In this document: piece after piece, positions 26,696-39,520 of the stretch
Layout: each line of letters begins with the position of its first letter
Position numbering within the stretch: position 1 is the first letter of the stretch
Assembly (NCBI GenBank): GCA_028564705.1
Contig: JAPXFQ010002676.1
Span: 1,178,001 to 1,242,000 of the forward strand
From: Apricaphanius iberus
Taxonomy: Eukaryota; Chordata; Actinopteri; Cyprinodontiformes; Aphaniidae
Direction: 5' to 3'
Length of the DNA stretch: 64,000 nucleotides
Made by a program: the position numbers and the translations under genes
The notes under the pieces: model-generated
Seen by the model: the letters and a program-made list of their open reading frames with translations, nothing else
Databases searched by the model: none
What the model was told of the DNA's origin: nothing

Positions 26696-26788
26696 ATGTT
26701 AGTGATGCTACTGGAGACCCAGCTCTGTTGGAATAACAACCAGGACCCAATGCAACAACACAAGTCTCTCTCCAGCCTGTCTGTGCAG
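26696..26788 (+). CDS. pde2a: Candidate alternative first coding exon of pde2a
   Basis: An ATG with A at -3 opens 31 codons (MLVMLLETQLCW...SLSSLSVQ) that end at a strong donor (CAG|gtaagt) in phase 0. The first certain pde2a exon, at 39678, has a phase-0 acceptor, so the splice would read ...SLSVQ|DALLRL. Vertebrate PDE2A exons just before this point also end in a Ser/Leu/Gln stretch after a Gln/Pro-rich segment, and some isoforms begin with a short hydrophobic peptide. The open frame extends upstream to 26609 without an ATG. A possible acceptor (ttctacag, ending 26679) would make this an internal exon instead. An E-box-like CACGTGAC lies at 26606-26613. The exon is inferred from splice sites, phase and position only; sequence similarity is weak. 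Confidence 0.4.
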
Positions 26789-29700
26789 GTAAGTGAATGT
26801 ATTCCTCTTTTTATGTATTTTTTGAATTTTTATTACTCTTGTTATTTTCTTTCGGAATTAGACAAACTTATTTAGTCTTTACAGTTGGCTGTTTTCAGTA
26901 TCTTTATTGACTGAAAATCATCCTGCATCAATAATTTTGTCAGTGTAAAGATTCCAATAGCTGGCCTTCAATCGAATAACAATTCAACTGTTCGACATGC
27001 AGTAGAGGAACTAAGCATGCAAATGATTTGCTGTAAAGTACATGGGGGCTCATGACAACAAATAAATTGTTGATTTTAAATAATCTCGATAGACAGGGGG
27101 TGTGGGACGCCCTTAATCATCTGCAAGTGGAATGTCATTACCCATCATCCCCTTGGTACTACGTCAAGGTCGAGCCTATTGAAATGCAGATTGGTTTGCA
27201 GTGTTGGATGGCTCTGTGAACAATGCAGCAGATAAGAAATATTGGAGTTACCCTAAAGGCTCTAATTAACTCCTTAAACTAATCCTCTCTGGCAGCTCTT
27301 TACCTCAGATAGGTTCATATCTAATGTGACCAATTTGGAATATTAGTGTTTTGCTAACTGTCTGATCTAATCTGAGTCTCAAATGCCCGAGTACCTTCAG
27401 TATGCACACAACTGTAATCAAGCTCTTAATGACCCACATATGGCATCAGTATCATTGAGATCCTTGACCCAGGAGTTTTTGATTTATTCTGTCATAAATA
27501 AATGAATTATACTTATCAGTTTGACTTTGACGCATCATTCTGGGGCGTATCAGTCATCCTAACTACAACCACATTTGAGTGAAAAAAAATATAATTTAAT
27601 CTCTGTCCAGCATATAATACTGCATGTTTGAGAGTATAATTGGCAGGGATACTTTGTGTTCAGTTAGATAAGATTTGATTCTATGTGAAATTAACATCAA
27701 AGGTTTCGTACCTCCATTAAAAAGCAATTACTTTTCTTGTAGCTCTGCTTGGTTTAATAGTTGTATTAGGATGAGGGTCAGTGGTTAGAAGATAATTATG
27801 ACATATAGCGCACCAAATATACAAAGTTGACAAAGTAGAGACATGCTGAATACTTTAAGTTGAAAGAAGCATCTTTAATGGTGGAATGTAAAAAAAAAGA
27901 ATGGCATCATTTGCATAATGATTTAAGTTTAAAACTCCCCCTGTAAGCAAAGCTTAGAACATCAGTCTCAGAGGGGCACTTTGTACTTTTCCCGGCCATA
28001 AAAAATGCTTTCACATTCTCAAATGCATCTGTAACATAAAGCTCTCCAAGGCATGGTGCATTGAACACACTTCCAGTAGGTGGTTTATGTATGGAGTGGA
28101 AGAGGGAGAACCAAGCCCAACCCCAAATACCCCCGCCCCCCCTGTAGACAGTAATCCAGGCCACCTCCAAGAACTATGTTTTCTTGGTAAAACTACAGAA
28201 ATTCCCTGAAAATTTAATCAAACTCTTACTACATCTTATTGAGTAATGTTGCTAACTAACAATGGTAATGAAGGAGGAAAAAATATCTCTGCACATCACT
28301 ATGGAGGATGTCTTGGACTTAATCATGTAGTTTTAGTAATTTCCATATTACACATAACTCCTACAGTCAACATTTAAAAGTTATTTTATTCCAACTGATT
28401 CCACTTGCGACCCCTTCATTTAATATGCATGACCTCCATCGTCTTATAAGATTTATAGTTTGCATGTTATACACAATGTTTTAGTGAAACCGAGATTAGT
28501 CGACCTTGCCCTGTAGATGTTTATTCTGCGTTTTATGTGTTTGACATTGAGATCAAAACACTTGGACCAGTATGCAAAATGATGTTCTAAGGGCATCATT
28601 TTATTTAATATAATGATGTATTTAGACCTTCATATTTTCACAATACATGGACCTGAGCCTCTGATCTATTGGATGGTTCAAATACTTTTAACCCTTCTGT
28701 GCCAGTGCACCTGATAGAAATGATTCTGGGTTGTTTGACAGTTCTCACAAACTGTGTGTTGTTTCTGTTGCCTATATCCAAACTCTGAATCCCTTTCTGT
28801 GAGGGTGAAGCTGATATAAATGTATTTATATATTACAATCTAGAAATGAGGTAGAGCTGCAAGCTTGGGATTTATTTTCAGTGGGTGGTAAAATAACTCA
28901 ATTTGCTCGTATTTGAAGTATATTGTTCACTTAATACGTGGAAAATTAGATTTTCTCAGATACCCTGTCTGCAAAATTAGTTTTATTATTGGAAAAAAAG
29001 AATTGAAAAAGCAATTGGGAATCAGCCATTTACTATTATCTGCTAATGTAAAAAAGGTTGCTTCTGTCGCACTGCACCAGTTCAGTCTGTTATCTCTGTA
29101 TCTGTTTATTAAATATATTTCTTTGAGTATTTTCTTGCATTTCAATTTATACATATGCAATATTGCACTGGTTCGTCCCTCTGGGCTTAATCTCTTGCAA
29201 AGTTCTGCCGTTTCTGTATTAATTTACTGAGTCCTTCAGGGAACAGATAAAGACACCAAAAAGTATGACTGTGCACTGTATGGGCAGTTACAACTACAGA
29301 TGCTGGAAATCATTTTGTTATCAGCGGGAAAATACCATAGCTTAGAAAATGAGTACAATTTGGGATCTATCTTAAAAGTTGTCCGTCAAAACCAGATAAA
29401 TCCTATACAATTCAGGGGGGGAAAAAGCATCAGCTCTTAAATCCGCGACAGTATACTCAAATAAACCTCAGGAAGAATGAGCAAAATTATTTGGCCTAGT
29501 TCTGCGCAGTAAGAAATTATCTTGCCATTACACAGAGCTGATTTTGCCTTATCCTGCTGGCTGCAACCTTGTCCGGGTAGACTTAATTAAGCTTTTCAGT
29601 GAGATGTCCTCCCGGAGTTTTTGCTGCAAACGTCTGGCTGCCTCTCCATTAACTCAGATTTATGGCTGCTGTAGTTCAGGGAAGTGATGGGGTGAAGGGG

Positions 29701-30079
29701 GGATTTTTGCCCCCTTTAGTCCTTCCTTACTTACATTTATTAGCAGGTTGGTCCCGTGCACCAGTCGAGTCCTGCATTTCTGTAATATAATTTCTATTCA
29801 AGTTTAGCTTTAGGCTCTTGTCGCTACTTTCTCTGCTCTCCAGATCAGTTGGCACACAGCTTCAGTGGGATGCTTGTAGCTTAAGTGGTTCCCTGAAGAG
29901 CAAAGTGTAACTGTTGCAGTGGATGCATGCAGGCTCTTTGGCCACCTTTGAGAAAGCTTGCAGGAAATATGGGATAGAAAATAGTTTAGTGATTTGTTTT
30001 CAACTTTCTTTTTCTATAATGTACCACCATAAAGTGAAATAAGATAAACACAAAAAAAGACAAAGAAAACAATACATAA
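26789..30079. other. Probable pde2a intron; no repeats recognised
   Basis: A low-repeat stretch following the candidate exon. Between 27080 and 27310 the sequence is of balanced composition, without repeats, and could be a conserved non-coding element (not testable here). Confidence 0.5.
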
Positions 30080-30160
<81 letters not shown>

Positions 30161-30190
30161 TATAATAATAATAATAATAATAATTATAAT
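30080..30190. repeat. (AAT)n microsatellite
   Basis: About 36 ATA/AAT units with two TTATAA interruptions. Confidence 0.97.
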
Positions 30191-30798
30191 AGAACTTTAG
30201 AACCCATATAAATAATGGAAAACAAAACCTTAAAGTTATCTAAGCATCTGCAACAAAGCAAGAAATACATAACATACCTTTAAATGCCCCCTGCCCATGT
30301 AAAACAAAAGAAATTCACTGTTTCACAGCTCATATTTTCAACAATTTTTTTTCCTGCCTATTATGATTTCATCAGGAAGGCAAGTGAATGCATAAACTAA
30401 AGAAAAGAAAAAAATAAATAAATAGGTAAAAAATTAATTTATTAATTAAAGTGGGGAAAAACAGACAATAAGTGCTCCCAATTTGGTTGTTGATTCCTTG
30501 CAACATCTGTCAAACAATTCATTCTGTCTCAGTTTTAATTATTAAGCTTCCCCTTTCTTTCTTCTTCTCTAATTCGTACTCTTCTCCTTTTCTCATCTTT
30601 GTTGAAATACATCACAATCTCATCATGTCTTACATTTTAGCATTTTACCCTTTTTGCATAGCTCTCCCACAGTCTGTCTCTCATTTGAAGATTTCCTCTG
30701 ATTTTATGTTAGCTGTTCCATTTATTTTACTTGTTCCATTAGATCTCGCCACTTCTCTAAACCAGGACTTAATATCTGAAGCCAGTTTTTTATTATAA

Positions 30799-31077
30799 TT
30801 ATGAGCTGTTGATCATCACCTTTGTCAACCGCACGTCTTTGTCTTCCATTTCCGTGATTCGGGTTTCAGCATGGTCCATTCTCTGTTCCACTTTTCCCAA
30901 ATCCAATCCGATTTCTTTCATTTCTGCCCACAGTTCATCGAAATGTTTCTCAGTTTCAATTCGGAACTGTTGAATTTCTTTTCGAGAGTCTTTAAGTTCT
31001 TGAAGGATTTTTTCCAGCATCTTCTCTTTGTCCTTATCAGTTTGATCTGTCTCTTTGCTGCGAAGTCCAGTGGCCAT
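30799..31077 (-). pseudogene. L1-like LINE ORF1 N-terminal remnant (coiled coil)
   Basis: A 92-codon frame starts MATGLRSKETDQTDKDKEKM and continues with heptad-patterned, charged helix (EKHFDELWAEMKEIGLDLGK, then VEQRMDHAETRITEMEDKDV). The VEQR--HAE-RI-E-ED pattern is typical of L1 ORF1 coiled coils. It ends at a stop after VMINSS. In another frame just downstream there is ASDIKSWFREVARSNGTSK of unknown origin. No RNA-binding domain or ORF2 is found, so this is a fragment. Confidence 0.5.
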
Positions 31078-32506
31078 AAAGTCTAACTTTTTACCTTGCC
31101 TCTGTTGTCGTTTTTATACTTACATTTGGGTCAAGTCACATATCGCTTACTTACTCCTGATTAAATCATAAACTTGGTTATGGGTGACGGGGTTGGAGCG
31201 GCATTCAGAACACGTCTGTCAGCATGCATGCTTCACCGGAAGTCTTCTTTAGTGATTCTAACTGGAATGTTTTCCTTTTCTTTCAAAGCTTCTTTGGATC
31301 AACGTGGAGTTAAAAATGTCAGATTTGTATATATGATAAGGTGAATCTGGTGAGGCTTAAGTTTTTGAAACAAGGAAATATGTGTATGAGGAGTGACAGA
31401 GATAAGGCTTAGAACAATCTGTTTTCTGCCATGCCGATCACAGGTACCCTTGAAAATGTCAGAGAGCTGCAGGTGATTAGGCAAGCTGCAGAAAAAGATG
31501 GCTGCAAAGCTTCGCCCTGATGAAAGAACAGGAGGTAAAAAACTGTAAATCAACCAAATGAAGAAGTCAGGGTTGAATCTTACAATTGGAAAATTAAAGA
31601 GATGTGAAGGAATTATGAAAAGAAATAGAAAAAGATTAAAAGGACAAGTCACAGTCTGACTCAGTATGACATTTAATGAAATCTAACATTGAGATTGTTT
31701 ATATGCGGAGGCTGTGGGACAGTACAATCTAACAATTTGCTGTAATAAATTCATGGTGACGGCAAATGTATGTGTGGGGTCAATACTGTCAAGCATTTTT
31801 AAAATAAAATAAATCAAAACTTGACATTCGGAATGTCTGTTCTCTCTTAATTAATTAACTAATGTCTAAATGTCTCCATTATTAATCACAATTAATAAGT
31901 CTATACATAACTCTGAAGTGAAAGGACTGTGACATAAATTAAACCAAATAATGTAATCACAATTCTGGAAGAAAACATAAAAACTGAAATTTGAACCTGA
32001 GGCAGAGTTTAATTTTCCAGCCAAACATCATGTTTTAGATTTAATTCTTCAGAAGTCCAGATAGGATTTTAATTGAAATCTTGGGTAAAACAAGAACATT
32101 CATGTTCGCATAAACTCTCCATCTAGTCTGATAGAGTCTTGTCTTTTTTGAAAAGAAGAATGGATGCGTATTTACCCAGGGGGCTGAATATACAAGTTAC
32201 CACACTTCTCCAATGTTATATATATATATATACATAAAAACATATACATCCATTCCCTTCCATTTAACAATAATTCACTGCTTTGTATCATATAAAACAT
32301 TTTGAGGTTTATCGTTGTAACGTAACAAAATGTTTAAAAATACACTGTAAACGACAGGATTGTATTGTTACCTATTTTGTATTGCTTTCCCAGTCAATCA
32401 TAAAAAAAATTATAATGCTTTCCTTTTAATTTAAACAAAAGGTTAAGCGCATCGACATAAGAGAATAGAACCAAAGATATGAATGGTCATGTTTGGTGCC
32501 TGAGAT

Positions 32507-32567
<61 letters not shown>

Positions 32568-35254
32568 AATGGAGGCAGGTAAATTAATGCAACAGATGGT
32601 TTGAGGTACATGGCAAGAAATTATAGGGAAAGGTCATAAGATAGAGTTTGACATTTACAGAGGCACACATCTTATTGCTAGCAACATACATCCACAAACA
32701 GTGACGCACAAAGGATGGCAACTTACATCTTCTGTCCCGTGTGAGGAGAAAACTGCAGAACATAGAGGACTTATGTGTTCTGCTGGTGTAATCTGCCTAT
32801 GGTCCAACATTATTTAGAGGAATTTGTTAGAGCATTTTGAGATCTATAACTTAAAATGCAACAGACACACACACTTTCTTTCTGTGAGAAACACTCCAAC
32901 GCGTACGGATGCTCACACATGGGCTGGCTTAGCTCCAACTTCATTACAACGCGTTTTGGCAGGCTGATTGAGTGATCACAGCTAATCGCATTTAATCATA
33001 TCTAATCATATGTAATGACCAACATCGATTGCGCAGCCATGACAACACTCTCCAGTTTCTCTTCTCTTTTCTTATCTCCTTCTTCACATTTGACATTTCC
33101 ATCGCGATGTCTGCTGTCTAAGAAACTCCATCCTTTTCCCCCCTTCTTCACCATCCAACCCCTTCTTTTCTACATTTTACTCCCAGTACAAAAAAAAGAC
33201 CTCGCATAGATGGAGGAAAAAGCAGCTCTATAAAAAAGAGAGGAAAATTACACACACAAAAAAACGAGGTGACAGATGGACACCCTTGTTAAAAGCATGA
33301 AGCCCTGAAGCAGGCAAATGCACACTTTGAGGTATTCACAAGGGCCCCGAAACAGCTTTTTCTTTTCAATTTAGATTCAGAACCAGTTTTCAGTACTGCA
33401 GGATGTTACGTCTTCATTTTTCCTCTTGTTGTTTTTCCTATTCTTTGATCAGATTTTGAGGTCCCAATGATATGTTTCTTCAGACAGTGGTTACATTAAA
33501 CGATATAATGCTTCATGATAATACTGACAGGTTGGGATTTAAGTAGATCACACAGGGCGTAGAAATACTTAGGCTGTGAATTTAAAGATGTCAGAAGGGA
33601 GGTACATCAGCAAGGCTTGTCTCCTTGTCATTTTTACTTCGTATAAATCAAGATGCTTAGATACTTCCTCGTGTACCATATTTTTATTTCTGGCCTCCAC
33701 AATTATTGAACCATCTGGTAAAGAGATGTTAAAAAGCATTATTAGAATAAAGAATACTTTTCTTTCTTCTAGTATATTTCATACTGAAAACTTCCAGAAC
33801 AAAAGTGGACTACATTTGAGTACTTAATAAAATAGAATAAACCTTTATTGTGCCACAAAGAGGAAATCCAGCTGTAACAGCAGCAAAGTGACAGGTAATA
33901 GAAGCACTTAGTCACACAAGAAAAATAAAAAAGTATAAAAAACAGAATTAAGAATAATGTATGTATATTAAGGACAAAAAATGCTAAAACCAAGTACTGT
34001 ACAGTTATTAGAAATAACGTGGCATACTCAGGTTTAAATGTGCAGCTGAGTAGGATAATTTAAAAACACAAAATGTATTTATAGAATCTGCATGTTTTGT
34101 TGTGTATTTAAAAAATGTATTATTTACAGGAAGTTAAAAGAATATTAACATTACAATAAGTGAGTTAAAGAGTAGAAATAATTATAATCCTACTTTAAAA
34201 AAGAAACATGTTTTACTAATTTAGTAGTACCGCTATTGTGTGGCTCTATGCGTCCATGTCTAGAATATTTAAATTATCAATCCATGACTTTCTGTTCTCC
34301 TGAAAGATTAGCCACTCTTGAAATTGGAAAGACAAAAGAACATAACACTGTAATCAGGCAGATGTTTGTTGATCTTTACATACAGTGTAGGATAACTATT
34401 TAATATCAATAGTAAAATAAATTAGCTCACTGAGGCGGTCAGTAAAATCTGTAAAAAGTTTTGAAACAATTTGAACTGTGTAAAAACAGTGCAAATTTGA
34501 TCTCGTCACCAGGGTTTTAAGCCTTCTTTCACATTTCTACCAGGGTTAGGGGTAGATGTAAATGAATACACAGCAAAAATATAAAGGTGATACTTTTGCT
34601 TTTGCTCCCATATTTCAAAAGCTGAACACAAAGATCTGAAACATTTTCTATATACACAAAAGACCCAGCAGTACTAGACACTTATTTATACATTTTATCA
34701 GAAAAAAAAAGTTGATTTTTGGTTGAGTTGCTCTTTAAACCGGTTCTATGCCAACAGTATGATTAAACTGACATACTCGTTTGAGGCCTTTGGTTCACCT
34801 ATCCTTTTAAATGTTTTTGACATTGAAACTGACTCAGGAAGTCTCTCCTTCTGGCCAACAGATTAATATGCCGAGTCACAAAAGTGGCCAAGCCTTGAAC
34901 AAATCTTTTATGCTCTCATTTCTTTATTCTTCATACATCTCTCTCAAGTCTTCTCACTCAAAGAAGGTATAAACAGTCTAGCTGTTTTGCACAGAGCTGG
35001 CAAGCAAAGACAGCAAATTAGCATTGCAGCAGCTCCAGAGGTTCTTGTTTGTGTCAGAAACTATAAAGAGCTGTAAGTCACCAGCGTTTTGACAGACTTC
35101 AGATGTCAATAAGCAATTATTTGAAATACAAATCTTAACTCTGGGTAAAAAAAAACACATGGGGAAAAAGAGGTGAAAATGTTTTTTGAATTTGCTGATT
35201 ATATGTAATTTCACACAGGTTCTGGAATCGGTGGCATCCTGGGGATCAATAAAA
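31078..35254. other. Probable pde2a intron or intergenic; microsatellite only
   Basis: Apart from the (TG)n(AG)n array and a short TA run near 32220, nothing is recognised. Confidence 0.5.
32509..32568. repeat. (TG)n(AG)n microsatellite
   Basis: TGTGTG repeats running into about 18 AG units and a short GGGAGA tail. Confidence 0.93.
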
Positions 35255-35640
35255 AAAGCGGTAAACAAAGAATGCTTTCAGAAATAAGATGTTTATTTTC
35301 AACAATTTACAAAATGCAAAGTGAGCAAACGGCAAAAAAAATCTACATCAATTCAATATTTGATGTTTGTGCCTTTTGACTTCAAACCAGCATCAGTTCT
35401 GAAAGGTTCACTTGCAAAAGATTTTGTAGTCAGGTGTAGGTCATTAGGTTATACCAGACAGGTGCTAATAGGGCCGAAGTGGGACTCATTTCCAGTCCTG
35501 GAGTTTTATGCCTCAGACCGGCCCACTTCATATCAAAACCTATTTTTGTTCAAAATAGGGACTGGTATCGAGGCTGATGCCATTCTATTGCACTTGTATC
35601 GGGTTACAGGTAATCTATAGGCTACCATAAACAGATACTT
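35255..35640 (+). mobile_element. Tc1-like fragment, left end only
   Basis: It shares GTAAACAAAGAATGCTTTCA (35261) and the following order of blocks (AATGCAAA-TGAGC, TTCAAAC-AGCATCA-TTCT, GTCAGG-GTA, ATACCA-ACA) with the element at 11629. It stops before any transposase sequence. Placed in the probable long pde2a intron. Confidence 0.7.
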
Positions 35641-36944
35641 AAAAATGTGGAAACTCTACAACAATTTCACAGAAAGTGTTTATTTTTTGCTTGAAATTTT
35701 AGTTTTGTGGTCATTTTTATTATTCTAATTTTGATTGATTTCCATATCATTTGTTTTAACAAGCAGAGTAGAGAATAAAAGCTGTCTGCATTTTTTTGCT
35801 TTTTATAAAAGTATCTGCATTTGTGCTCTGTATTTGAGAGTACTCATATTCGCGTATTGGTATTGTAATGGTTTGATAAAAGAGGTATTATTGCGTCCCG
35901 AATTAAAGTAATGTAATTATAGCCTTACCTTTTAAAGCTACAACAGCACACTGTTCTGTAAAGCCTTTACAGTATTTTTTCTAAAAATAGTAGATTTTGT
36001 AGATTTAATTCAGCATGTGGTCGCATCTATAGTATTCTTTGCCACATTTCCATTAACAATATCAGAATCTATATTCTGAGCTGCTACCTCTGTAATCGGT
36101 CCCCCTGAGTAGACTGTTTTTTACTTTCACGTTGCTTTTATAGTGATGAAAGAAATCCTCTCAACACTACTGACTCTGCTTCAGACAGTAATTCACTTTA
36201 AAAAGTCTCATAATTCTCTCCACAAGTCTCCAACTTTTACAAAGCCCTTGATCAGTCCACGTTGTTTTATTATTGTTGTGCTGAATCAGCTAGGTCTTCA
36301 CCATGCTCTTCATTTTATTAGTATTTTATAATATTAACTCAATAAAGAATCCTTCCCACTCAGGACATGTGAGCTCATTTTGCTTCATGCTGGATTTTCA
36401 TTCTAACTCTTAGCAGCTACAAGACAAAGTTTCCCAGTTATGTGGCGTCGCATCATATTATTAAAATGATTAATGATTAATTTGATAAATTAACTTGGTG
36501 GTTTACGGGGAAAGTTCAACTTGCTATCTTTCTTGTGTCATGGTCCTCGTTAGCCGTTAACCAAAGTGACAAAGGAATTTAGCTGAAAAGCAGCGGCACT
36601 GAAAAAGGGGTGGCGTAAAAATAAAAAATAAGTGTAAAACATTGATTGAAAGTGAGTTCTTTGTTTCAGTATATATTTAATTATATATCCTCAATTTCTT
36701 CAAAACTTTTTAACTTTCAGTTTTTATTTTACTTTCCTAGCAGAAAATTTCACTGCATTTGTTTCAGATTCAGAATTAATATTTTCAGTTATAATTATAT
36801 TTCTCATTGCCAATTTTTTCTTTCAGTTTGATACTAAGCTGCATCATTCTGATGCCATTCACTCCTTTGCTCTTTGAAGTGATTGCCTCAAGGCCTTGGT
36901 TTCTCCAAGCTCCCATTGTCAGATTTTTTCCCTTTTGGCACATA
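35641..36944. other. Non-coding; nothing recognised
   Basis: AT-rich, ends at the TA target of the Tc1 at 36945. Confidence 0.6.
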
Positions 36945-37261
36945 CAGGTGCTGGCCAGTAAATTAGAATATCATCAAAAAGTTGAATTATTTCAGTAATT
37001 CCATTCAAAACGTGATACTTGTATACTGTATACTTTCCTTCAACACATAGTGATATATTTCAAGTGTTTAATAATTTTCATTTTTATTATTACAACTGAC
37101 AGCTAATGAAAACACCAAATTCAGTATCTCAGAAAATTAGAATATTCTGAAAAGGCTCAATATAGAAGACACCTGGTGCCACTCTAATCAGCTGATTAAC
37201 TCAAAACACCTACAAAGGCCTTTAAGAGGTCCCTCAGCCTTGTTCTGAAGGCTCCACAATC

Positions 37262-38672
37262 ATGGGGAAGACTTCTGACTTAACAGCTGTCCAAAAGACG
37301 ACCATTGACACCTTGTACAAGGAGGGCAAGACACAAAAGGTGATTGCTAAAGAAGCTGGCTGTTCGCAGAGCTCTGTGTCCAAGCACATTAACAGACAGG
37401 CGAAGGGACGGAAAAAATGTGGTAGAAAAAAGGGTACAAGCTCTATGGATAATCGCACCCTGCAGAGAATTGTGACGACAAACCCATTCAAAAATGTGGG
37501 GGAGATCCACAAAGAGTGGACTGCAGCTGGAGTCAGCGCTTCAAGAACCACCACGAAGAGACTCATGAAAGACATAGGATTCAGCTGTCGCATTCCGTGT
37601 GTCAAGCCACTCTTGAACAAGAAACAGCGTAAGAAGCGTCTCGCATGTGCCAAGGACAAAAAGGACTGGACTGCTGCTGAGTGGTCCAAAGTTATGTTTT
37701 CTGATGAAAGCAATTTTTGCATTTCCCCGACTAAGTATTTTTGCAGGGCTGCACGGTGGCGCAGTGGTTAGCACTGTTGCCTTGCAGCAAGAAGGTCATG
37801 GGTTCGTATCCCGGCCCAGGGTCTTTCTGCATGGAGTTTGCATGTTCTCCCCGTGTATGCGTGGGTTCTCTCCGGGTACTCCAGCTTCCTCCCACAGTCC
37901 AAAAACATGCATGATAGGTGAATTGATCACTCTAAATTGTCCCTAGGAATGAATGTGAGTGTGAATGGTTGTCTGTCTCTCTGTGTTGGCCCTGCAACAG
38001 ACTGGCGTCCTGTTCAGAGTGTACCCTGCCTAACGCCTGATAATTGCTGGGATAGGCACCAGCACCCCCGTGACCCTGAATTGGATAAGCGGTTAAGAAA
38101 ATGGATGGATGGATGGCAATTTTTGCATTTCCTTTGGAAATCAAGGACCCAGAGTCTGGAGGAAGAGCAGAGAAGCACAGAATCCACGTTGCATGAGGTC
38201 CAGTGTAAAGTTTCCACCGTCAGTGATGGTGTGGGGTGCCATGTCATCTGCCGGTGTTGGCCCACTCTGTTTCCTGAGGTCCAAGGTCAATGCAGCCGTC
38301 TACCAGGAAGTTTTAGAGCACTTCATGCTTCCTGCTGCTGACCAACTTTATGGGGATGCAGACTTCACTTTTCAACAGGACTTGGCACCTGCACACAGTG
38401 CCAAAACCACCAGTACCTGGTTCAAGGACCATGGTATCCCTGTCCTTGATTGGCCAGCAAACTCGCCTGACCTTAACCCCATAGAAAATCTATGGGGTAT
38501 TGTGAAGCGGAAGATGCAATACGCTAGACCCAACAATGCAGAGGAGCTGAAGACGACTATCAGAGCAACCTGGGCTCTCATAACACCTGAGCAGTGCCAC
38601 AGACTGATCGAGTCCATGCCACGCCGCATTACTGCAGTGATGGAGGCAAAAGGAGCCCCGACTAAGTATTGA
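37262..38672 (+). pseudogene. Tc1-family DD34E transposase, interrupted by SINE
   Basis: The 5' part (37262-37726) starts MGKTSDLTAVQKTTIDTLYK. It carries paired-type helix-turn-helix DNA-binding segments and the first catalytic Asp in FSDESNFCIS. The 3' part (38117-38672) resumes with NFCISFGN. It holds the second Asp in FQQDLAPAHSA and the Glu in [12 protein letters not shown], with 34 residues between them (DD34E), and ends ...KGAPTKY before a TGA. The reading frame is broken only by the SINE and its filler, so the inserted copy cannot make transposase. Confidence 0.95.
37746..38116 (+). mobile_element. tRNA-derived SINE nested in Tc1 (young copy)
   Basis: The head reads GGCTGCACGGTGGCGCAGTGG with a pol III A-box-like TGGCGCAGTGGTTAG and a B-box-like GGTTCGTATCCC. 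The tail is an ATGG repeat. A 16-bp direct repeat (caatttttgcatttcc) lies at 37711-37726 and 38117-38132. A 19-bp filler separates the left repeat from the SINE head. By eye the copy differs at only about nine positions from the one at 7156, so the family was active recently. Confidence 0.9.
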
Positions 38673-39356
38673 GTGCTATACATGCACATTCTTTTCATGT
38701 TCATTCTTTTCAGTTGGCCAACATTTAAAAAAAAACTTTTTTTTTCATTGGCCTTTAAAATATTCTAATTTTTTGAGATACCGAATTTGGAGTTTTCATT
38801 AGTTGTCACTTATAAATATCAAAATTAAAATAAATAAACATTGGAAATACATTGGTCTGTGTGCATTGCATGAATATAATGTACAAGTTTCACGTTTTGA
38901 ATGGAATTACTGAAATAATTCAACTTTTTGATGATATTCTAATCTACTGGCCAGCACCTGTACAGGTTGACCATGGGATTCGTAACGGTAGCAGTATTTG
39001 GTGAGGAAGTGTGTTTAGTCTGTCATATCCTAATTACAGCCATTGCAATTAGGATCAACATATTTTGTTGTATTTTCATACACCCGCAAGTTAAGTGCTT
39101 CTGTGAGAGCCGCCTATTACTTCCTGTGCACTTTAACTCCGTGAGTCAGCTACCTACCAAACTCTCCAAATGAATTTTCAAGTGCTTTGTTTTCTCATAT
39201 TCAAAATGAAACAAAACGCTGAGTACGGTGAAGAGCAAAGCTCATCATGCTGTCTGAGTTCACTTTATGGTCTAAGTGCAACACTTGTGTTGCCAACTCC
39301 AGAGCAGGATGCATTTAGAAAATTTACTTTGAAGGTCTTTGCAGCCTTGCAAAGTC

Positions 39357-39520
39357 CATCAATCTAACCATCATCTATATCGTGTAAATTTAACACAGTT
39401 TCGGAGGGGTTTGGTGCCTGTCTCCAGCAGTTATTGGGCGAGAGGTGGGGTACACCCGGAACCCAGGACCATTTTCCTGCAAGACAACAGTGCTACCACC
39501 TGCTCCACTCTGCAGCCCCC
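39357..39520 (-). mobile_element. Internally deleted SINE, same superfamily, 12-bp TSD
   Basis: Read on the minus strand it starts with a tRNA-like head (GCTGCAGAGTGGAGCAGGTGG, CCTGGGTTCC). It then jumps to the family's 3' part (GTGTACCCCACCTCTCGCCC) and ends in a degraded ATGG tail; about 200 bp of the middle is missing. A perfect duplication, CCTTGCAAAGTC, flanks it (39345-39356 and 39521-39532). It lies 145 bp upstream of the first certain pde2a exon. Confidence 0.8.

Larger units (their letters stand above)
36945..38960 (+). mobile_element. Near-complete Tc1/mariner-like transposon, disrupted by a SINE
   Basis: The ends read CAGGTGCTGGCCAGTA and, inverted, TACTGGCCAGCACCTG, flanked by TA (36943-36944 and 38961-38962), the Tc1 target. 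The terminal inverted repeats extend about 200 bp with an inner repeated block (the AATTCAGTATCTCAGAAAAT type), as in Tc1 elements with IR/DR repeats. Without the nested SINE the element is about 1.6 kb, the usual Tc1 length. The transposase frame is well preserved, so this is one of the younger Tc1 copies here. It lies in the probable long intron upstream of the first certain pde2a exon. Confidence 0.95.

Noticed and set aside
30080..30190. Regular repeats considered as a CRISPR-like or satellite array
   Set aside because: Simple AAT trinucleotide microsatellite.
37262..38672. Transposase considered as a domesticated host gene
   Set aside because: It sits between intact Tc1 inverted repeats with TA duplication and is interrupted by a SINE.
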